Shown here: positions 8,207 through 17,989 of the stretch, in pieces | Position numbering within the stretch: the first letter of the stretch is position 1 | Layout: each line of letters starts with the position of its first letter | From: Phyllobacterium trifolii | GTDB taxonomy: Bacteria; Pseudomonadota; Alphaproteobacteria; Rhizobiales; Rhizobiaceae | Assembly: GCF_014192095.1 (NCBI RefSeq) | Contig: NZ_JACHXN010000011.1 | Span: 62,001-126,000, forward strand | DNA length: 64,000 nucleotides | Direction of reading: 5' to 3' | Position numbers and translations under genes: made by a program | Notes under the pieces: generated by a model | What the model was told of the DNA's origin: nothing | The model's database searches: none | The model's input: only the letters and a program-made list of their open reading frames with translations

Positions 8207-10654
8207 TCAAATCCCCTTCACGAAGCTGTCCAGCACACGCTTTTGCCCGGCCTTGTCGAAATCGATCGTCAGTTTGTTGCCTTCGATCGATGAGACATTG
8301 CCATTGCCAAACTTAATGTGGAACACGCGGTCGCCCACGTCGAAATTCGAGGGCGTTTCGCTGACGGATTTTGCCACCAGTTCGCCATCGATCGTGCGAC
8401 CCTTCACTGAACCGCGCCCTGCGCCGAGGACGGAATCCGTTTCGCCGTAGCCGATACGCTCCACCTTTGCGCCGGAGCGCGAGCCCCAGTTGTTGCGTGT
8501 CGCGTCGGAGCGGTTTTGCTGGGCGCGTTGCCAGCCAGGCGTTGAATAGGTGTTCTCGAATGGGTCGGCGCGGTCGAAGCGCGATTGACCGTAACCGCCG
8601 CCTCGGCCGCCATACCCTCCGTAGCTATCGCCGCCCGCCACCACGTCCACATGCGCTTCCGGCAGCTCTTCGAGAAACCGGGAAGGGATCGTCGATTGCC
8701 ACAGGCCATGGATACGCCGGTTTGAAACGAACCAGATATGCAGGTTCTTCTTGGCGCGCGTCAGTCCGACATAGGCGAGGCGGCGTTCTTCTTCGAGGCC
8801 CGAGCGGCCGCCTTCATCCAGCGCGCGCTGGTGCGGAAACAGGCCTTCCTCCCAACCTGGAAGGATGACCGTCTCAAACTCAAGGCCCTTGGCCGAGTGA
8901 AGCGTCATGATATTCACGGCATCGAGGTTTTCGTTCTGCTCGGCATCCATGACCAGCGCGACGTGTTCGAGGAAAGAGCGCAGCGACTCATATTCCTCCA
9001 TCGAGCGGATCAGTTCTTTCAGGTTTTCCAGCCGGCCCGGTGCCTCGGCGGAGCGATCCGCCTGCCACATGGCCGTGTAGCCGGATTCGTCGAGGATTTT
9101 CTCGGCGAGCTCCGTATGCGGGGTCGTGTCGATCTGCCCCTGCCAGCGCTGGAAATTTTCCACCACCTCGCGCAACGCTGAGCGCGGCTTGGGCTTCAGC
9201 TCTTCCGTCTGGACGAGGTCGGCCGCCGCGTCGAGCATGCTGATGTCGCGGGCCCGTGCATAATCATGCACCTGCCGGATTGCCGCTTCGCCGAGGCCGC
9301 GCTTGGGCGTGTTGATGATGCGTTCCAGCGCGAGATCGTCAGCGCCTTGCGCTACGACGCGGAAATAGGCCAGCGCATCGCGGATCTCGAGACGTTCATA
9401 AAACCGCGGGCCGCCGACCACCCGGTAGTTCAGGCCGAGCGTGACGAAACGGTCTTCAAACTCGCGCATCTGGAAAGAGGCGCGCACAAGGATCGCCATG
9501 TCGTTGAGATTGTGGCCCTTGCGCTGGGCTTGCTCGATCTCTTCGCCGACGGCGCGTGCTTCCTCTTCCGAGTCCCAGGAGGCATGCACATTGACCTTCG
9601 CATCTTCAGGATTGGCCGCATCGGTGAAGAGGGTTTTGCCGAGACGGCCTTCATTGTGCGAAATCAGGAACGAGGCGGTACCAAGAATATGCGCCGTCGA
9701 GCGGTAGTTGCGCTCCAGCCGGATCACAACCGCGCCGGGAAAATCCTTCTCGAAGCGCAGGATATTGTCTACCTCCGCGCCACGCCAGCCGTAAATCGAC
9801 TGGTCGTCATCGCCGACACAGCAGACATTCTTCGAACCCTGCGCGATCAGCCGCAGCCACATATATTGCGCGGTATTGGTGTCCTGATACTCGTCGACAA
9901 GGATATAGCGAAACTTGGCGTGATATTCCTTCAGCACATCCGGATAGGCGCGGAACATGCGGATCGGATGGCAGAGCAGGTCGCCGAAATCGCAGGCGTT
10001 CAGCGTCTTCAGGCGGTTCTGGTAGGCGCTATAAAGCTCGCGCCCCTTGCCATTGGCAAAGGCGCGCGCATCGCCTTCCGGTATTTCGGAAGGGCCAAGG
10101 CCCTTGTTCTTCCAGCCATCGATCATGAGAGCAAACTGCTTGGCGGGCCAGCGTTTGTCGTCGAGGCCCTCGGCCTGGATGATCTGCTTGATCAGGCGAA
10201 CAACATCATCCGTGTCAAGAATGGTGAAATCGGACTTGAGGCCAACCAACTCCGCATGACGCCGCAGCAGCTTGACGCCGATCGAGTGGAAGGTGCCGAG
10301 CCATGGCATGCCCTCGACTGCACCGCCAACCAGAACGCCGATACGCTCTTTCATTTCACGGGCGGCCTTGTTGGTAAAGGTTACCGCCAGGATCTGGCTT
10401 GGCCAGGCTTTGCCCAGCGAAAGGATATGCGCAATACGGGAGGTCAAAACGCGCGTCTTGCCCGTACCGGCACCAGCCAGGACGAGCACCGGACCTTCCG
10501 TCGTTTCAACCGCCAGTCGCTGTTCAGGATTGAGCCCGCTCAGGTAGGGTGGCGCTCCACGCGCTTGCATGGCGCGTGCAGCTATACCCGAAGGCTGGCG
10601 CGGTGGCACATCAGCTTCGTCGAAAAACGGCATATCGTCAGGTAATCCGGACAT
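8207..10654 (-). CDS. uvrD: ATP-dependent DNA helicase UvrD/PcrA
   Basis: An 815-aa superfamily 1A helicase that unwinds DNA 3' to 5' in nucleotide excision and mismatch repair. Motif I is GAGTGKT (about residues 61-67), motif II DEYQDTN, motif III GDDDQSIYGWRGA, motif IV LERNYRS, motif V MTLHSAKGLEFETV and motif VI VGLTRAKKNL. A Gly/Tyr-rich linker near 650 (GGYGGRGGGYG) leads to a C-terminal Tudor-like domain, FDVGDRVFHIKFGNGNVSSIEG, that in relatives contacts RNA polymerase. Full length. It is convergent with the amidase gene, one base apart. Confidence 0.95.
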   Translation of the reverse strand: MSGLPDDMPFFDEADVPPRQPSGIAARAMQARGAPPYLSGLNPEQRLAVETTEGPVLVLAGAGTGKTRVLTSRIAHILSLGKAWPSQILAVTFTNKAAREMKERIGVLVGGAVEGMPWLGTFHSIGVKLLRRHAELVGLKSDFTILDTDDVVRLIKQIIQAEGLDDKRWPAKQFALMIDGWKNKGLGPSEIPEGDARAFANGKGRELYSAYQNRLKTLNACDFGDLLCHPIRMFRAYPDVLKEYHAKFRYILVDEYQDTNTAQYMWLRLIAQGSKNVCCVGDDDQSIYGWRGAEVDNILRFEKDFPGAVVIRLERNYRSTAHILGTASFLISHNEGRLGKTLFTDAANPEDAKVNVHASWDSEEEARAVGEEIEQAQRKGHNLNDMAILVRASFQMREFEDRFVTLGLNYRVVGGPRFYERLEIRDALAYFRVVAQGADDLALERIINTPKRGLGEAAIRQVHDYARARDISMLDAAADLVQTEELKPKPRSALREVVENFQRWQGQIDTTPHTELAEKILDESGYTAMWQADRSAEAPGRLENLKELIRSMEEYESLRSFLEHVALVMDAEQNENLDAVNIMTLHSAKGLEFETVILPGWEEGLFPHQRALDEGGRSGLEEERRLAYVGLTRAKKNLHIWFVSNRRIHGLWQSTIPSRFLEELPEAHVDVVAGGDSYGGYGGRGGGYGQSRFDRADPFENTYSTPGWQRAQQNRSDATRNNWGSRSGAKVERIGYGETDSVLGAGRGSVKGRTIDGELVAKSVSETPSNFDVGDRVFHIKFGNGNVSSIEGNKLTIDFDKAGQKRVLDSFVKGI

Positions 10655-10921
10655 TTGAACCCAATGTAGTGATTCGGTACCGAAAAACCAGAAAAATGCG
10701 ATACAAAAAGAGAACGGCGAGGCTTAGGCACAATCTTCTACACCTAAACTTGAAGTTGAAATATACGCCAAGCGATATTGCGTCCTTTGGATTTACGGCA
10801 TACCCATTTTGATTGAGACGACTCTTTGACTTGAGCACACCCTGACAACCGCCGGCACGTTCGCAGCCGCATGTCAGAGATCATTCGATCCTGATTGAGC
10901 TTGGAAAAGGACTCCCGCCCC
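10655..10921. other. Divergent intergenic region uvrD/gcd
   Basis: A 267-bp promoter region between two divergently transcribed genes. It is clearly richer in A and T than its flanks. No operator or RNA structure stood out. Confidence 0.4.
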
Positions 10922-13258
10922 ATGGCAATCACTCTGACAGCCGTTGTTTTCCTCCTGATCGGTGCGGCACTGGGTGCTGGTGGGGTCTGGCTCGCGGTGC
11001 TTGGTGGCAGCTGGTATTATATCCTCGCTGGGCTGGCTTTCCTGATTACGTCCTATCTTCTCTTCCGGAAACGCGCCTCGGCGTTACTCGTTTACGCGGT
11101 CCTGGTGATCGCTACGCTTGGCTGGGCTATCTGGGAGATCGGCTTTGACTGGTGGCAGCTCGCGCCGCGCGGCGGTGTCATCATCCTGCTCGGGCTATGG
11201 TTGCTGACGCCGTGGATTCGCCTTGGCCTGAATACTGGCGCTGACGCACAGCGGACGTCGTGGGGTCCGGCCGTTCCTCTGCTGCTCACCGTTCTCGCCG
11301 CACTTGTTGTTGCCGGCTACTCCATGATGGGGGATCCGAAGCAAATCACGGGCGAACTCAGCGAGGAGGTTATCGCAACCGAGCCTGATTTTGGCGGCAA
11401 CGTTCCCGCCGACGATTGGCACCAATATGGTCGCACACCCTATGGCCAACGCTATTCGCCGCTGAAAGAGATTACGCCAGACAACGTCAATAGTTTGCAG
11501 GTTGCCTGGACCTACCAGACCGGCGATGTGAAACTGCCCGATGATATCGGTGAAACCACCTATCAGGTAACGCCACTGAAAGTGCGCGACACGCTTTATA
11601 TCTGCACGCCGCACAATTGGGCCATCGCGCTCGATGCAGCAACCGGCAAGGAAAAGTGGAAGTTCGACCCGAATGTCGGGCTCAATCCCGATCGCCAGCA
11701 CCAGACATGCCGCGGCGTCTCCTACTATGCGGACCCGGCTTTGCAGCCCGGCCAGCCTTGTGCCGAACGGGTCTATCTTCCGACCTCAGACGCGCGATTG
11801 ATTGCGCTTGATGCGGCAAACGGCCAGATCTGCCCCTCCTTCGCCGACAAAGGCACCCTCCATCTTGAAAAGGGCATGCCATACGATCCGGCGGGCTATT
11901 ATTATTCTACTTCGCCGCCTGTTGTCGCTGCCGGCAAGATTATTGTCGGCGGTGCGGTCAATGATAATTACTCGATACATGAGCAGTCCGGCGTCATTCG
12001 TGCGTACGATATCAATACAGGCGCGCTTATCTGGAACTGGGATTCAGGCAATCCCGACGTGACGACGCCCTTGCCGGAGGGCCAGACCTATACCCACAAC
12101 TCGCCCAACAGCTGGTCGGTTTCAAGTGCCGATGAAAAACTAGGACTGCTGTTCGTTCCGCTCGGCAACCAGACGCCGGACCAGCTTGGTGCGGGACGGT
12201 CGGAAAATGTCGAGAAGTTCTCGTCGTCGATCGTTGCGCTTGATCTCAACAGCGGGCAATTGCGTTGGGTACGCCAGACGGTTCATCACGATCTCTGGGA
12301 CATGGATGTTCCCGCGCAACCGACGCTCCTCGATATCAATACCGCAACGGGCGCCATTCCAGCACTCGTCGGGCCGACCAAGCAGGGCGACATTTACGTT
12401 CTCGACCGGCGTACCGGCGAACCTATCCTGCCGATAGAGGAAGTCCCGGCGCCGACAGGTGCCATCGAGGGGGATCATACCGCTCCGACACAGCCAGTAT
12501 CTGCTCTCAACTTCATACCGCAGCGTTTGACGGGCAAGGATATGTGGGGCGTGTCGATGTTCGACCAGCTGGCATGCCGCATCGAGTTCCTCAAGCTACG
12601 CTACGAGGGCCGTTACACGCCGCCATCGCTGCAGGGATCGCTGATCTATCCGGGCAATTTCGGCGTGTTCAACTGGGGCGGCATTGCTGTCGATCCCGGG
12701 CGCCAGATCATGTTCGGCATGCCGACCTATCTTGCCTTTACCTCAAAACTGGTTCCGCGTGCCGATGTTCCGCCGCCGGGCGACAATACCAAGGGCAGTG
12801 AGCAGGGCCTCAATCGTAATGAAGGCGCACCCTATGCGGTCATCATGGGACCCTTTGTTTCGCCGCTCGGCCTGCCTTGCCAGGCTCCACCATGGGGCTA
12901 TGTGGCCGGGGCCGACCTGCGCACCGGCAAGGTCACCTGGAAGCACCGGAATGGTACAGTGCGGGATTCGTCGCCGCTGCCATTGCCGTTCAAGGTCGGC
13001 GTTCCGGGCATTGGCGGTCCTATGATCACCGCCGGCGGCGTCGCTTTCCTCAGTGCTGCTGTGGATGATTATCTGCGCGCCTATGATGTCACGAACGGCA
13101 ATCAGCTTTGGGAGGCACGCCTTCCGGCAGGCGGCCAGTCGACGCCCATGTCCTTCGCTTTGAACGGCAAACAGTATGTAGTCATGGTCGCCGGCGGGCA
13201 CGGTTCTGTCGGGACAAAACCCGGCGACTATGTCATCGCCTATACCCTGCCGAAGTAG
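10922..13258 (+). CDS. gcd: Membrane-bound PQQ-dependent glucose dehydrogenase
   Basis: A 778-aa quinoprotein that oxidises glucose to gluconolactone in the periplasm and passes electrons to ubiquinone. Residues 1-135 make five membrane helices, the usual anchor. From about residue 165 (DDWHQYGRTPYGQRYSPL) the eight-bladed propeller begins, with Trp-dock repeats such as ALDAATGKEKWKFDP and ALDLNSGQLRWVRQTVHHDLWDMD. The C-terminal signature APPWGYVAGADLRTGKVTWKHRNG is present. Length fits the family. No PQQ synthesis genes are in the window, so the cofactor is made elsewhere or taken up. The start follows a weak GGA. Confidence 0.92.
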   Translation: MAITLTAVVFLLIGAALGAGGVWLAVLGGSWYYILAGLAFLITSYLLFRKRASALLVYAVLVIATLGWAIWEIGFDWWQLAPRGGVIILLGLWLLTPWIRLGLNTGADAQRTSWGPAVPLLLTVLAALVVAGYSMMGDPKQITGELSEEVIATEPDFGGNVPADDWHQYGRTPYGQRYSPLKEITPDNVNSLQVAWTYQTGDVKLPDDIGETTYQVTPLKVRDTLYICTPHNWAIALDAATGKEKWKFDPNVGLNPDRQHQTCRGVSYYADPALQPGQPCAERVYLPTSDARLIALDAANGQICPSFADKGTLHLEKGMPYDPAGYYYSTSPPVVAAGKIIVGGAVNDNYSIHEQSGVIRAYDINTGALIWNWDSGNPDVTTPLPEGQTYTHNSPNSWSVSSADEKLGLLFVPLGNQTPDQLGAGRSENVEKFSSSIVALDLNSGQLRWVRQTVHHDLWDMDVPAQPTLLDINTATGAIPALVGPTKQGDIYVLDRRTGEPILPIEEVPAPTGAIEGDHTAPTQPVSALNFIPQRLTGKDMWGVSMFDQLACRIEFLKLRYEGRYTPPSLQGSLIYPGNFGVFNWGGIAVDPGRQIMFGMPTYLAFTSKLVPRADVPPPGDNTKGSEQGLNRNEGAPYAVIMGPFVSPLGLPCQAPPWGYVAGADLRTGKVTWKHRNGTVRDSSPLPLPFKVGVPGIGGPMITAGGVAFLSAAVDDYLRAYDVTNGNQLWEARLPAGGQSTPMSFALNGKQYVVMVAGGHGSVGTKPGDYVIAYTLPK

Positions 13259-13449
13259 GGTATAGGCCGGATTGACTGCGCTTCAAACCGCCTCTAACAA
13301 TTGAGGCGGCAGATGCAGCCGGCCGCTCGCGGGCCCCACGGCTCAAGGTGAATGTATCGTACAAAAACGTCGTTTCATCCTTTGATAGGTGAACGGGTCG
13401 GCAATGCGGGCACTGACTTTCCTCGTTCACCGGATGCGAAGGAAAAACG

Positions 13450-13983
13450 ATGCGTACATTCAATGACGCCAAGGCGATCGCCAAGTCGTTGCGCCAGGCA
13501 CTCAAGCAAAAGAATATCGAGATCTCCCACAGCGAGGGGCTGGAACTCGTCGCGGCGGGATTCGGTTTCGACAGTTGGAACGTGCTTGCCGCGAAGATCG
13601 AGAATGAGTCGCCAACGACGAATGCCGCCGTTTCATTTGGCCCGGCTATTCCGATCCTGCGGATTTTCGACGTGGCCAAGGCCAAGGAATTCTACCTTGA
13701 TTTCCTCGGGTTCACGCTCGATTGGGAACATCGCTTCGGCGATAATTTCCCACTATATTGTCAGGTCTCGCGCTCTGGACTCACCTTGCATCTCAGCGAG
13801 CATTCCGGCGACGCCAGTCCGGGCGCTCGCGTCTTCGTCCGCATGAATGGCATCGATGCGCTGCATAAAGAACTTCACTCGAAAGACTACCGCTTCATGA
13901 AGCCCGGTATTGAACAGCAGGATTGGGGACTTGAGGTGATGGTCATCGATCCTTTCAGCAATCGTATCTCGTTCTGCGAGTAG
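13450..13983 (+). CDS. VOC protein with N-terminal glyoxalase-related domain
   Basis: A 177-aa protein in two parts. Residues 1-50 (MRTFNDAKAIAKSLRQALKQ ... GFGFDSWNVLAAKIE) match a short helical domain often fused to, or found with, glyoxalase-like proteins. Residues 60-177 form a bleomycin-resistance type VOC domain (IPILRIFDVAKAKEFYLDFLGFTLDW ... EVMVIDPFSNRISFCE). It may bind drugs or small metabolites. The gene stands alone and shares a terminator hairpin region with the convergent Lrp gene. Confidence 0.75.
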   Translation: MRTFNDAKAIAKSLRQALKQKNIEISHSEGLELVAAGFGFDSWNVLAAKIENESPTTNAAVSFGPAIPILRIFDVAKAKEFYLDFLGFTLDWEHRFGDNFPLYCQVSRSGLTLHLSEHSGDASPGARVFVRMNGIDALHKELHSKDYRFMKPGIEQQDWGLEVMVIDPFSNRISFCE

Positions 13984-14001
13984 TCTGACGAGACAGATCT
14001 A

Positions 14002-14472
14002 TTATCTCTGCGGGAGCTTTAAAGGAGCTCCCGTTTTCACGGTGCGAATGGCGAAATTCGAACGGATGTCCGCAACGCCAGGAAGCAACAACAGCTTTTC
14101 AGTGAGGAACCGCTCATAGGCGCTCAGATCCTCGACAACCACCTCGGCGAGAAAATCCGCGGTTCCGGAGATGAGGAATGCAGCTGTCACTTCCGGCATG
14201 GCAATGAGCGCCGCCTGTTGCGCGTCGGAATTTTCGCGGCTGTGCTGCCCGACCTTGATTTCCACGAACACCGTCAAGCCGAGACCGACTTCCTTGCGGT
14301 CGATATCAGCGCGGTAACCGCGGATGACTCCGGCCTTTTCCAGATTGCGGATACGGCGCAGGCAAGGTGAGGGCGAAAGATTCACCTTCTCTGCAATCTC
14401 GACATTGGTCGCCCGTGCGTCCTCCTGCAGCGCTTCGAGTATTCCAATATCAAATTTATCCAGATTTGGCAT
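14002..14472 (-). CDS. Lrp/AsnC family transcriptional regulator
   Basis: A 156-aa regulator. The N-terminal winged helix-turn-helix is DKFDIGILEALQEDARATNVEIAEKVNLSPSPCLRRIRNLEKAGVIRGY, and the C-terminal RAM ligand-binding domain runs from LTVFVEIKV to the end. I chose ATG 14472, which follows GAGG; the reading frame continues upstream to 14556 without a ribosome site and would give an atypical tail. It is divergent from an EamA exporter 146 bp away, so it probably controls that exporter in response to an amino acid. Confidence 0.88.
   Translation of the reverse strand: MPNLDKFDIGILEALQEDARATNVEIAEKVNLSPSPCLRRIRNLEKAGVIRGYRADIDRKEVGLGLTVFVEIKVGQHSRENSDAQQAALIAMPEVTAAFLISGTADFLAEVVVEDLSAYERFLTEKLLLLPGVADIRSNFAIRTVKTGAPLKLPQR
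14011..14037. terminator. Terminator hairpin between convergent genes
   Basis: CGGGAGCT and AGCTCCCG arms around a short A/T loop, followed by TTTT on the plus strand. It terminates the VOC gene on the plus strand while lying inside the last codons of the Lrp gene. Confidence 0.6.
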
Positions 14473-14618
14473 AAACGGCCTCATACTTCTGTTTAACTTA
14501 CTGAATATTGCTGAAAGCGTATCAACGGTGGCATCAACTTGCAAGGACATGCTCATGCCATAGGCGCTATCCTGACTTTCAACCGAAGATGTTCGGGCAT
14601 TTTTGAAAGGAAGTTCCG

Positions 14619-15530
14619 ATGGTTGCTCTCAGTCCAGAATTCAGGAAATCCAATTCCCTCGCCACAGGCTATGCGGGTGCGCTGGTCACCGTTTTCATCT
14701 GGGCGACGTGGATCATTGCCACCCGCCACAGTAGCGGCACGCATCTCGGCACGATCGATCTTGGCCTCATCCGCTACGGTGTTCCGGCATTGGTCCTCGC
14801 ACCGGTGTGGTTGAAGACGGGACTTATCCCTCGCGATGTTCCGCTCGCCCTTCTGACGATCATGGTCTGTGGTGCTGGTGCGCTGTTCTTTCAGGTCACC
14901 ACCTTCGCCATTCATTCGACGCCCGCTTCGGCCGTCGGTGTTCTACTCGGCGGCTCCATGCCGCTTGCTGCTGCACTGATCGGTGTCGTTGTCTTCGGCG
15001 AACGGCCGGATCTCACGCGCTGGCTGGGCCTTGGCTCCATTGTCGCCGGTCTTGCCATCCTTCTCGTGCTTGCCCTCAACAGTCATGAAATCACGTGGGT
15101 CAGCTTCGTCTTCCTGCCGCTTGGTGCCTTACTGTGGGCAGGCTATACCCATGCATTCAAGCGGTCCGGTTTGACGGCACTGCAGGGCGGTGCGCTGATC
15201 GCGGTCTGGTCTTTCCTCATTCACGTTGGCCTCGCGCTCACCTTCGGCTCCACGATTCTCGAGGTTCCACTGCCTGAGCTCGGTTTGCAGTTCCTGAGCC
15301 AGGGTGTCCTGTCGGGTCTTGCCGCGATGTTGGCCTATGGCATCGCCGTCCGTTCCCTTGGTGGCAGCCAGGCAGCCGCCTTCAGTGCACTGACGCCTGT
15401 TCTGGCTGCCCTTGGCGGTGCCATATTCCTTGACGAGCCGGTCGGCGTCTGGGAGATTGTGGCAGCACTTATCACCGGACTTGGCGTTGCCCTTTCAACC
15501 GGTATCCTTTCGCATCGAGCCAAGGGCTGA
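14619..15530 (+). CDS. EamA/DMT family transporter
   Basis: A 303-aa inner-membrane exporter with ten predicted helices in two EamA repeats. The first starts YAGALVTVFIWATWIIATRHS and the second ITWVSFVFLPLGALLWAGYTHAF. Proteins of this group export amino acids or other metabolites. The start follows GAAAGGAAG. The divergent Lrp-type regulator suggests an amino-acid-like substrate, which the sequence alone cannot identify. Confidence 0.85.
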   Translation: MVALSPEFRKSNSLATGYAGALVTVFIWATWIIATRHSSGTHLGTIDLGLIRYGVPALVLAPVWLKTGLIPRDVPLALLTIMVCGAGALFFQVTTFAIHSTPASAVGVLLGGSMPLAAALIGVVVFGERPDLTRWLGLGSIVAGLAILLVLALNSHEITWVSFVFLPLGALLWAGYTHAFKRSGLTALQGGALIAVWSFLIHVGLALTFGSTILEVPLPELGLQFLSQGVLSGLAAMLAYGIAVRSLGGSQAAAFSALTPVLAALGGAIFLDEPVGVWEIVAALITGLGVALSTGILSHRAKG

Positions 15531-15575
15531 TGCGAGGGACACGCGCCTCGTCCTCCACGTTTGGAGGAAACAGTT

Positions 15576-16451
15576 ATGGACAAGCCGACAATCACCCAAG
15601 CGATGGTCGAGGCCTACGACGAATATACTCACCTGTCGCTTGATCGCCGCGCCTTCATGGAAAAGTTGACCAAGCTTGCAGGTTCCGGGGCTGCTGCCGC
15701 CGTCATCGCCCCTATGCTGGCGGCAAACGCTGCGCAAGCCGGAATCATTGCGGTCGATGACCCAAGGCTTCGCACCAAGGACATCGTTTTTTCGTCATCC
15801 GCAGGAGACATCAAGGGATATCGGGCAAGCCCGGCAGAACGCTCGGGCAAGCTCCCGGCTGTTATTGTCATCCATGAGAATCGCGGCCTGAACGAGCATA
15901 TTCGTGACGTTGCCCGCCGCATGGCGCTCGAAGGTTTTGTCGCATTGGCGCCGGACCTGCTTTCCGCATCTGGCGGAACGCCGGGCGATGAGGACAAGGC
16001 GCGGGATATGATCCAAGCGCTGGATTCAAAAACTGCGATTGCAGAAGGCGTTGCAACCATCGAATATCTCAAGCAGGACAAAGGGACCACCGGCAAAGTG
16101 GGCGTCGTCGGCTTTTGCTGGGGCGGTGGCATGGTCAATGATCTTGCCGTCAACGCACCCGATCTCGGCGCCGGGGTCGCATATTATGGCCGGCAGCCAA
16201 AAGCCGAAGACGTCGCCAAAATCAAGGCACCGCTGCTTTTGCAATATGCCGGTCTCGATACGCGGATCAATGCAGGTATCGATGCCTACAAGAAAGCCCT
16301 CGAACAAAACGGCAAGAGTTTCGAGATCCATATTTATGATGGCGCGAACCACGCTTTCAACAATGATACGTCCGAAGCCCGCTATGACAAGAAAGCGGCG
16401 GATCTCGCCTGGAGCCGGACGGTAGCGTTCTTCCAGAAGAATTTGGCGTGA
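15576..16451 (+). CDS. Dienelactone hydrolase family protein, Tat-exported
   Basis: A 291-aa alpha/beta hydrolase. The N-terminus is unusual for the family: an RRAFMEKL twin-arginine motif at residues 24-31 and a hydrophobic stretch ending AANAAQAG suggest Tat export. The nucleophile is Cys in GFCWGGG, as in dienelactone hydrolases, with Asp in AGLDTRI and His in GANHAF completing the triad. The substrate is unknown; this YghX-like subfamily is widespread in Rhizobiales. ATG 15576 follows GGAGGAAA; the in-frame TTG at 15561 lies upstream of that ribosome site. Confidence 0.85.
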   Translation: MDKPTITQAMVEAYDEYTHLSLDRRAFMEKLTKLAGSGAAAAVIAPMLAANAAQAGIIAVDDPRLRTKDIVFSSSAGDIKGYRASPAERSGKLPAVIVIHENRGLNEHIRDVARRMALEGFVALAPDLLSASGGTPGDEDKARDMIQALDSKTAIAEGVATIEYLKQDKGTTGKVGVVGFCWGGGMVNDLAVNAPDLGAGVAYYGRQPKAEDVAKIKAPLLLQYAGLDTRINAGIDAYKKALEQNGKSFEIHIYDGANHAFNNDTSEARYDKKAADLAWSRTVAFFQKNLA

Positions 16452-16534
16452 GGAGTACGAAAAACAAAAGGGAAACCAAAAGCTTGCGGGACCGTTCTAA
16501 GGCCATTACTTCTGCTGAAAGAAGGAATGACCCG

Positions 16535-17485
16535 ATGCGAATTGTTACCCTGATCCTGAGCCTCGCGCTCTTTATGCTGGCAAGCGTCCAGTTGGGACTT
16601 GCACAAGAGCGGGTTTTTCCCGGCGGTTCGGGTGTCGGGCTTGTGCCTCCTCCCGGTCTGGTCCTGTCTACCAATTTCAGCGGGTTCGAAGATGCCGCCA
16701 AAGGTACATCGATCGTTCTGACGGAACTGCCGGTGGACGCCTATGCGGAGCTCGCGGCAAAATTCAATCCCGATGGTCTGCGCGCGACCGGTATCGAGGC
16801 TGGCCAACCGGAAGATTGGCCTGTCGAAGGCGCTGTGGTCTCAAAACTCATTCGCGGCAGCCAGGTCGCGGCCGGGATCAAATACCGGAAATGGGTGGTC
16901 CTGGTCGGTGCGAAGACGACAACTGCCATGGTGACGGTACAAATACCCGACGGCGTCCAGGGAGGCTTGTCGGACGCGGATGTCGAGACCGCCCTGCGCA
17001 CGATCACGATCCGCAACCCGCCAAGCCTCGACGAGCAGGTCGCCGCCTTGCCGTTCAAGGTGTCCGATACGGCCGGATTTCGCCCGGTGCGCGTGATAGC
17101 AGGGGCGACTTTTCTTTTGACCGAGGGTCCGAATGATGTCGCGGCAAACTCGATGCAGCCCATCATCATCATTGCGTCCAATCTCAATACTGCACCGGAA
17201 GCGCCGGCGCGAATGTCCTTTGCCAAACAGGCATTCGCCTCATTGACTGGCATCAAGGATGTGCAGTCGGACAACGAGACGAGCTCTGAAGAAAATGGCG
17301 CGGAATGGGTCGAGATCGACGGGAGTGCCAAGGATGCTGCCAGCGGAGATGCGCTGTACGTCGCGCAAATTGCTCGTTTTGAAACAAGCCGTTACGTGCG
17401 CGCCATCCTGATCGTGCGGAGCAGCGAGAAGGACAAGTTTTCCGATCGTTTTCGAAAACTAGCCAAATCCCTGACGATCAACTAA
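16535..17485 (+). CDS. Secreted hypothetical protein
   Basis: A 316-aa exported protein of unknown function. Residues 1-24 are a signal peptide (RIVTLILSLALFMLASVQLGLAQ). The mature chain is rich in short beta strands, with two related halves beginning near PPPGLVLSTNFSGFED and FRPVRVIAGATFLLTEG, and ends FSDRFRKLAKSLTIN. I recall similar proteins in Rhizobiales without a known role. ATG 16535 was chosen because it gives the signal peptide and follows GAAGGAA; the frame is open back to 16448. Confidence 0.7.
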   Translation: MRIVTLILSLALFMLASVQLGLAQERVFPGGSGVGLVPPPGLVLSTNFSGFEDAAKGTSIVLTELPVDAYAELAAKFNPDGLRATGIEAGQPEDWPVEGAVVSKLIRGSQVAAGIKYRKWVVLVGAKTTTAMVTVQIPDGVQGGLSDADVETALRTITIRNPPSLDEQVAALPFKVSDTAGFRPVRVIAGATFLLTEGPNDVAANSMQPIIIIASNLNTAPEAPARMSFAKQAFASLTGIKDVQSDNETSSEENGAEWVEIDGSAKDAASGDALYVAQIARFETSRYVRAILIVRSSEKDKFSDRFRKLAKSLTIN

Positions 17486-17493
17486 AATTAGCT

Positions 17494-17868
17494 ATGGAGA
17501 AAAGCTACCGACTCACCAAGAACGAGATACGGCCATTGATCCGCAACTATGGCGGTTGCATTGCGACGGATACGATCACGATCGATGGCTATCCGGTACG
17601 CTTCATGTACCGCGAGGATCCTGACAACGAGATGGATAGCGGTTGGCGGTTTCTCTCCGGTTTCGAGAGCGACGACTATATGGAAGACCCGGACAACAGC
17701 GGCATCTTCGAGGTCAATACCATCGCCAATTACGATCCCAGTATCATTCCGCTTCTGGACGCTCCTGTCGGCAGTGTGTTTGAAAAGACCGGTGAGCAGG
17801 AACGCTTCATCCCCGTCACTGATTGGCAGCCGGGCGAAGACGATGACGAGGATGACGACGACAATTAG
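17494..17868 (+). CDS. DUF2185 (Imm33-like) protein
   Basis: A 124-aa acidic protein. Residues 15-110 match DUF2185: GYPVRFMYREDPDNEMDSGWRFLSGFESDDYMEDPDNSGIFEVNTIANYDP. The tail is almost pure Asp/Glu. This fold is used by immunity proteins in polymorphic-toxin loci, but no toxin gene is adjacent. It follows the secreted protein gene by 8 bp, so the two may be cotranscribed. Confidence 0.75.
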   Translation: MEKSYRLTKNEIRPLIRNYGGCIATDTITIDGYPVRFMYREDPDNEMDSGWRFLSGFESDDYMEDPDNSGIFEVNTIANYDPSIIPLLDAPVGSVFEKTGEQERFIPVTDWQPGEDDDEDDDDN

Positions 17869-17989
17869 ATCCCGCCTTTTCGCATGCGGGAAGTCGTCAC
17901 GGTAATCACACAGAGTTACAACTGGACAAGTCGTGTGCATTCCCCGAAAATGCACGCGTGGAAGACGTATATTGAAGGGTGGAACTGGA

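Noticed and set aside
9266-10645. 459-aa frame opposite uvrD
   Set aside because: It is the antisense shadow of a strongly conserved helicase gene and has no recognisable domain.
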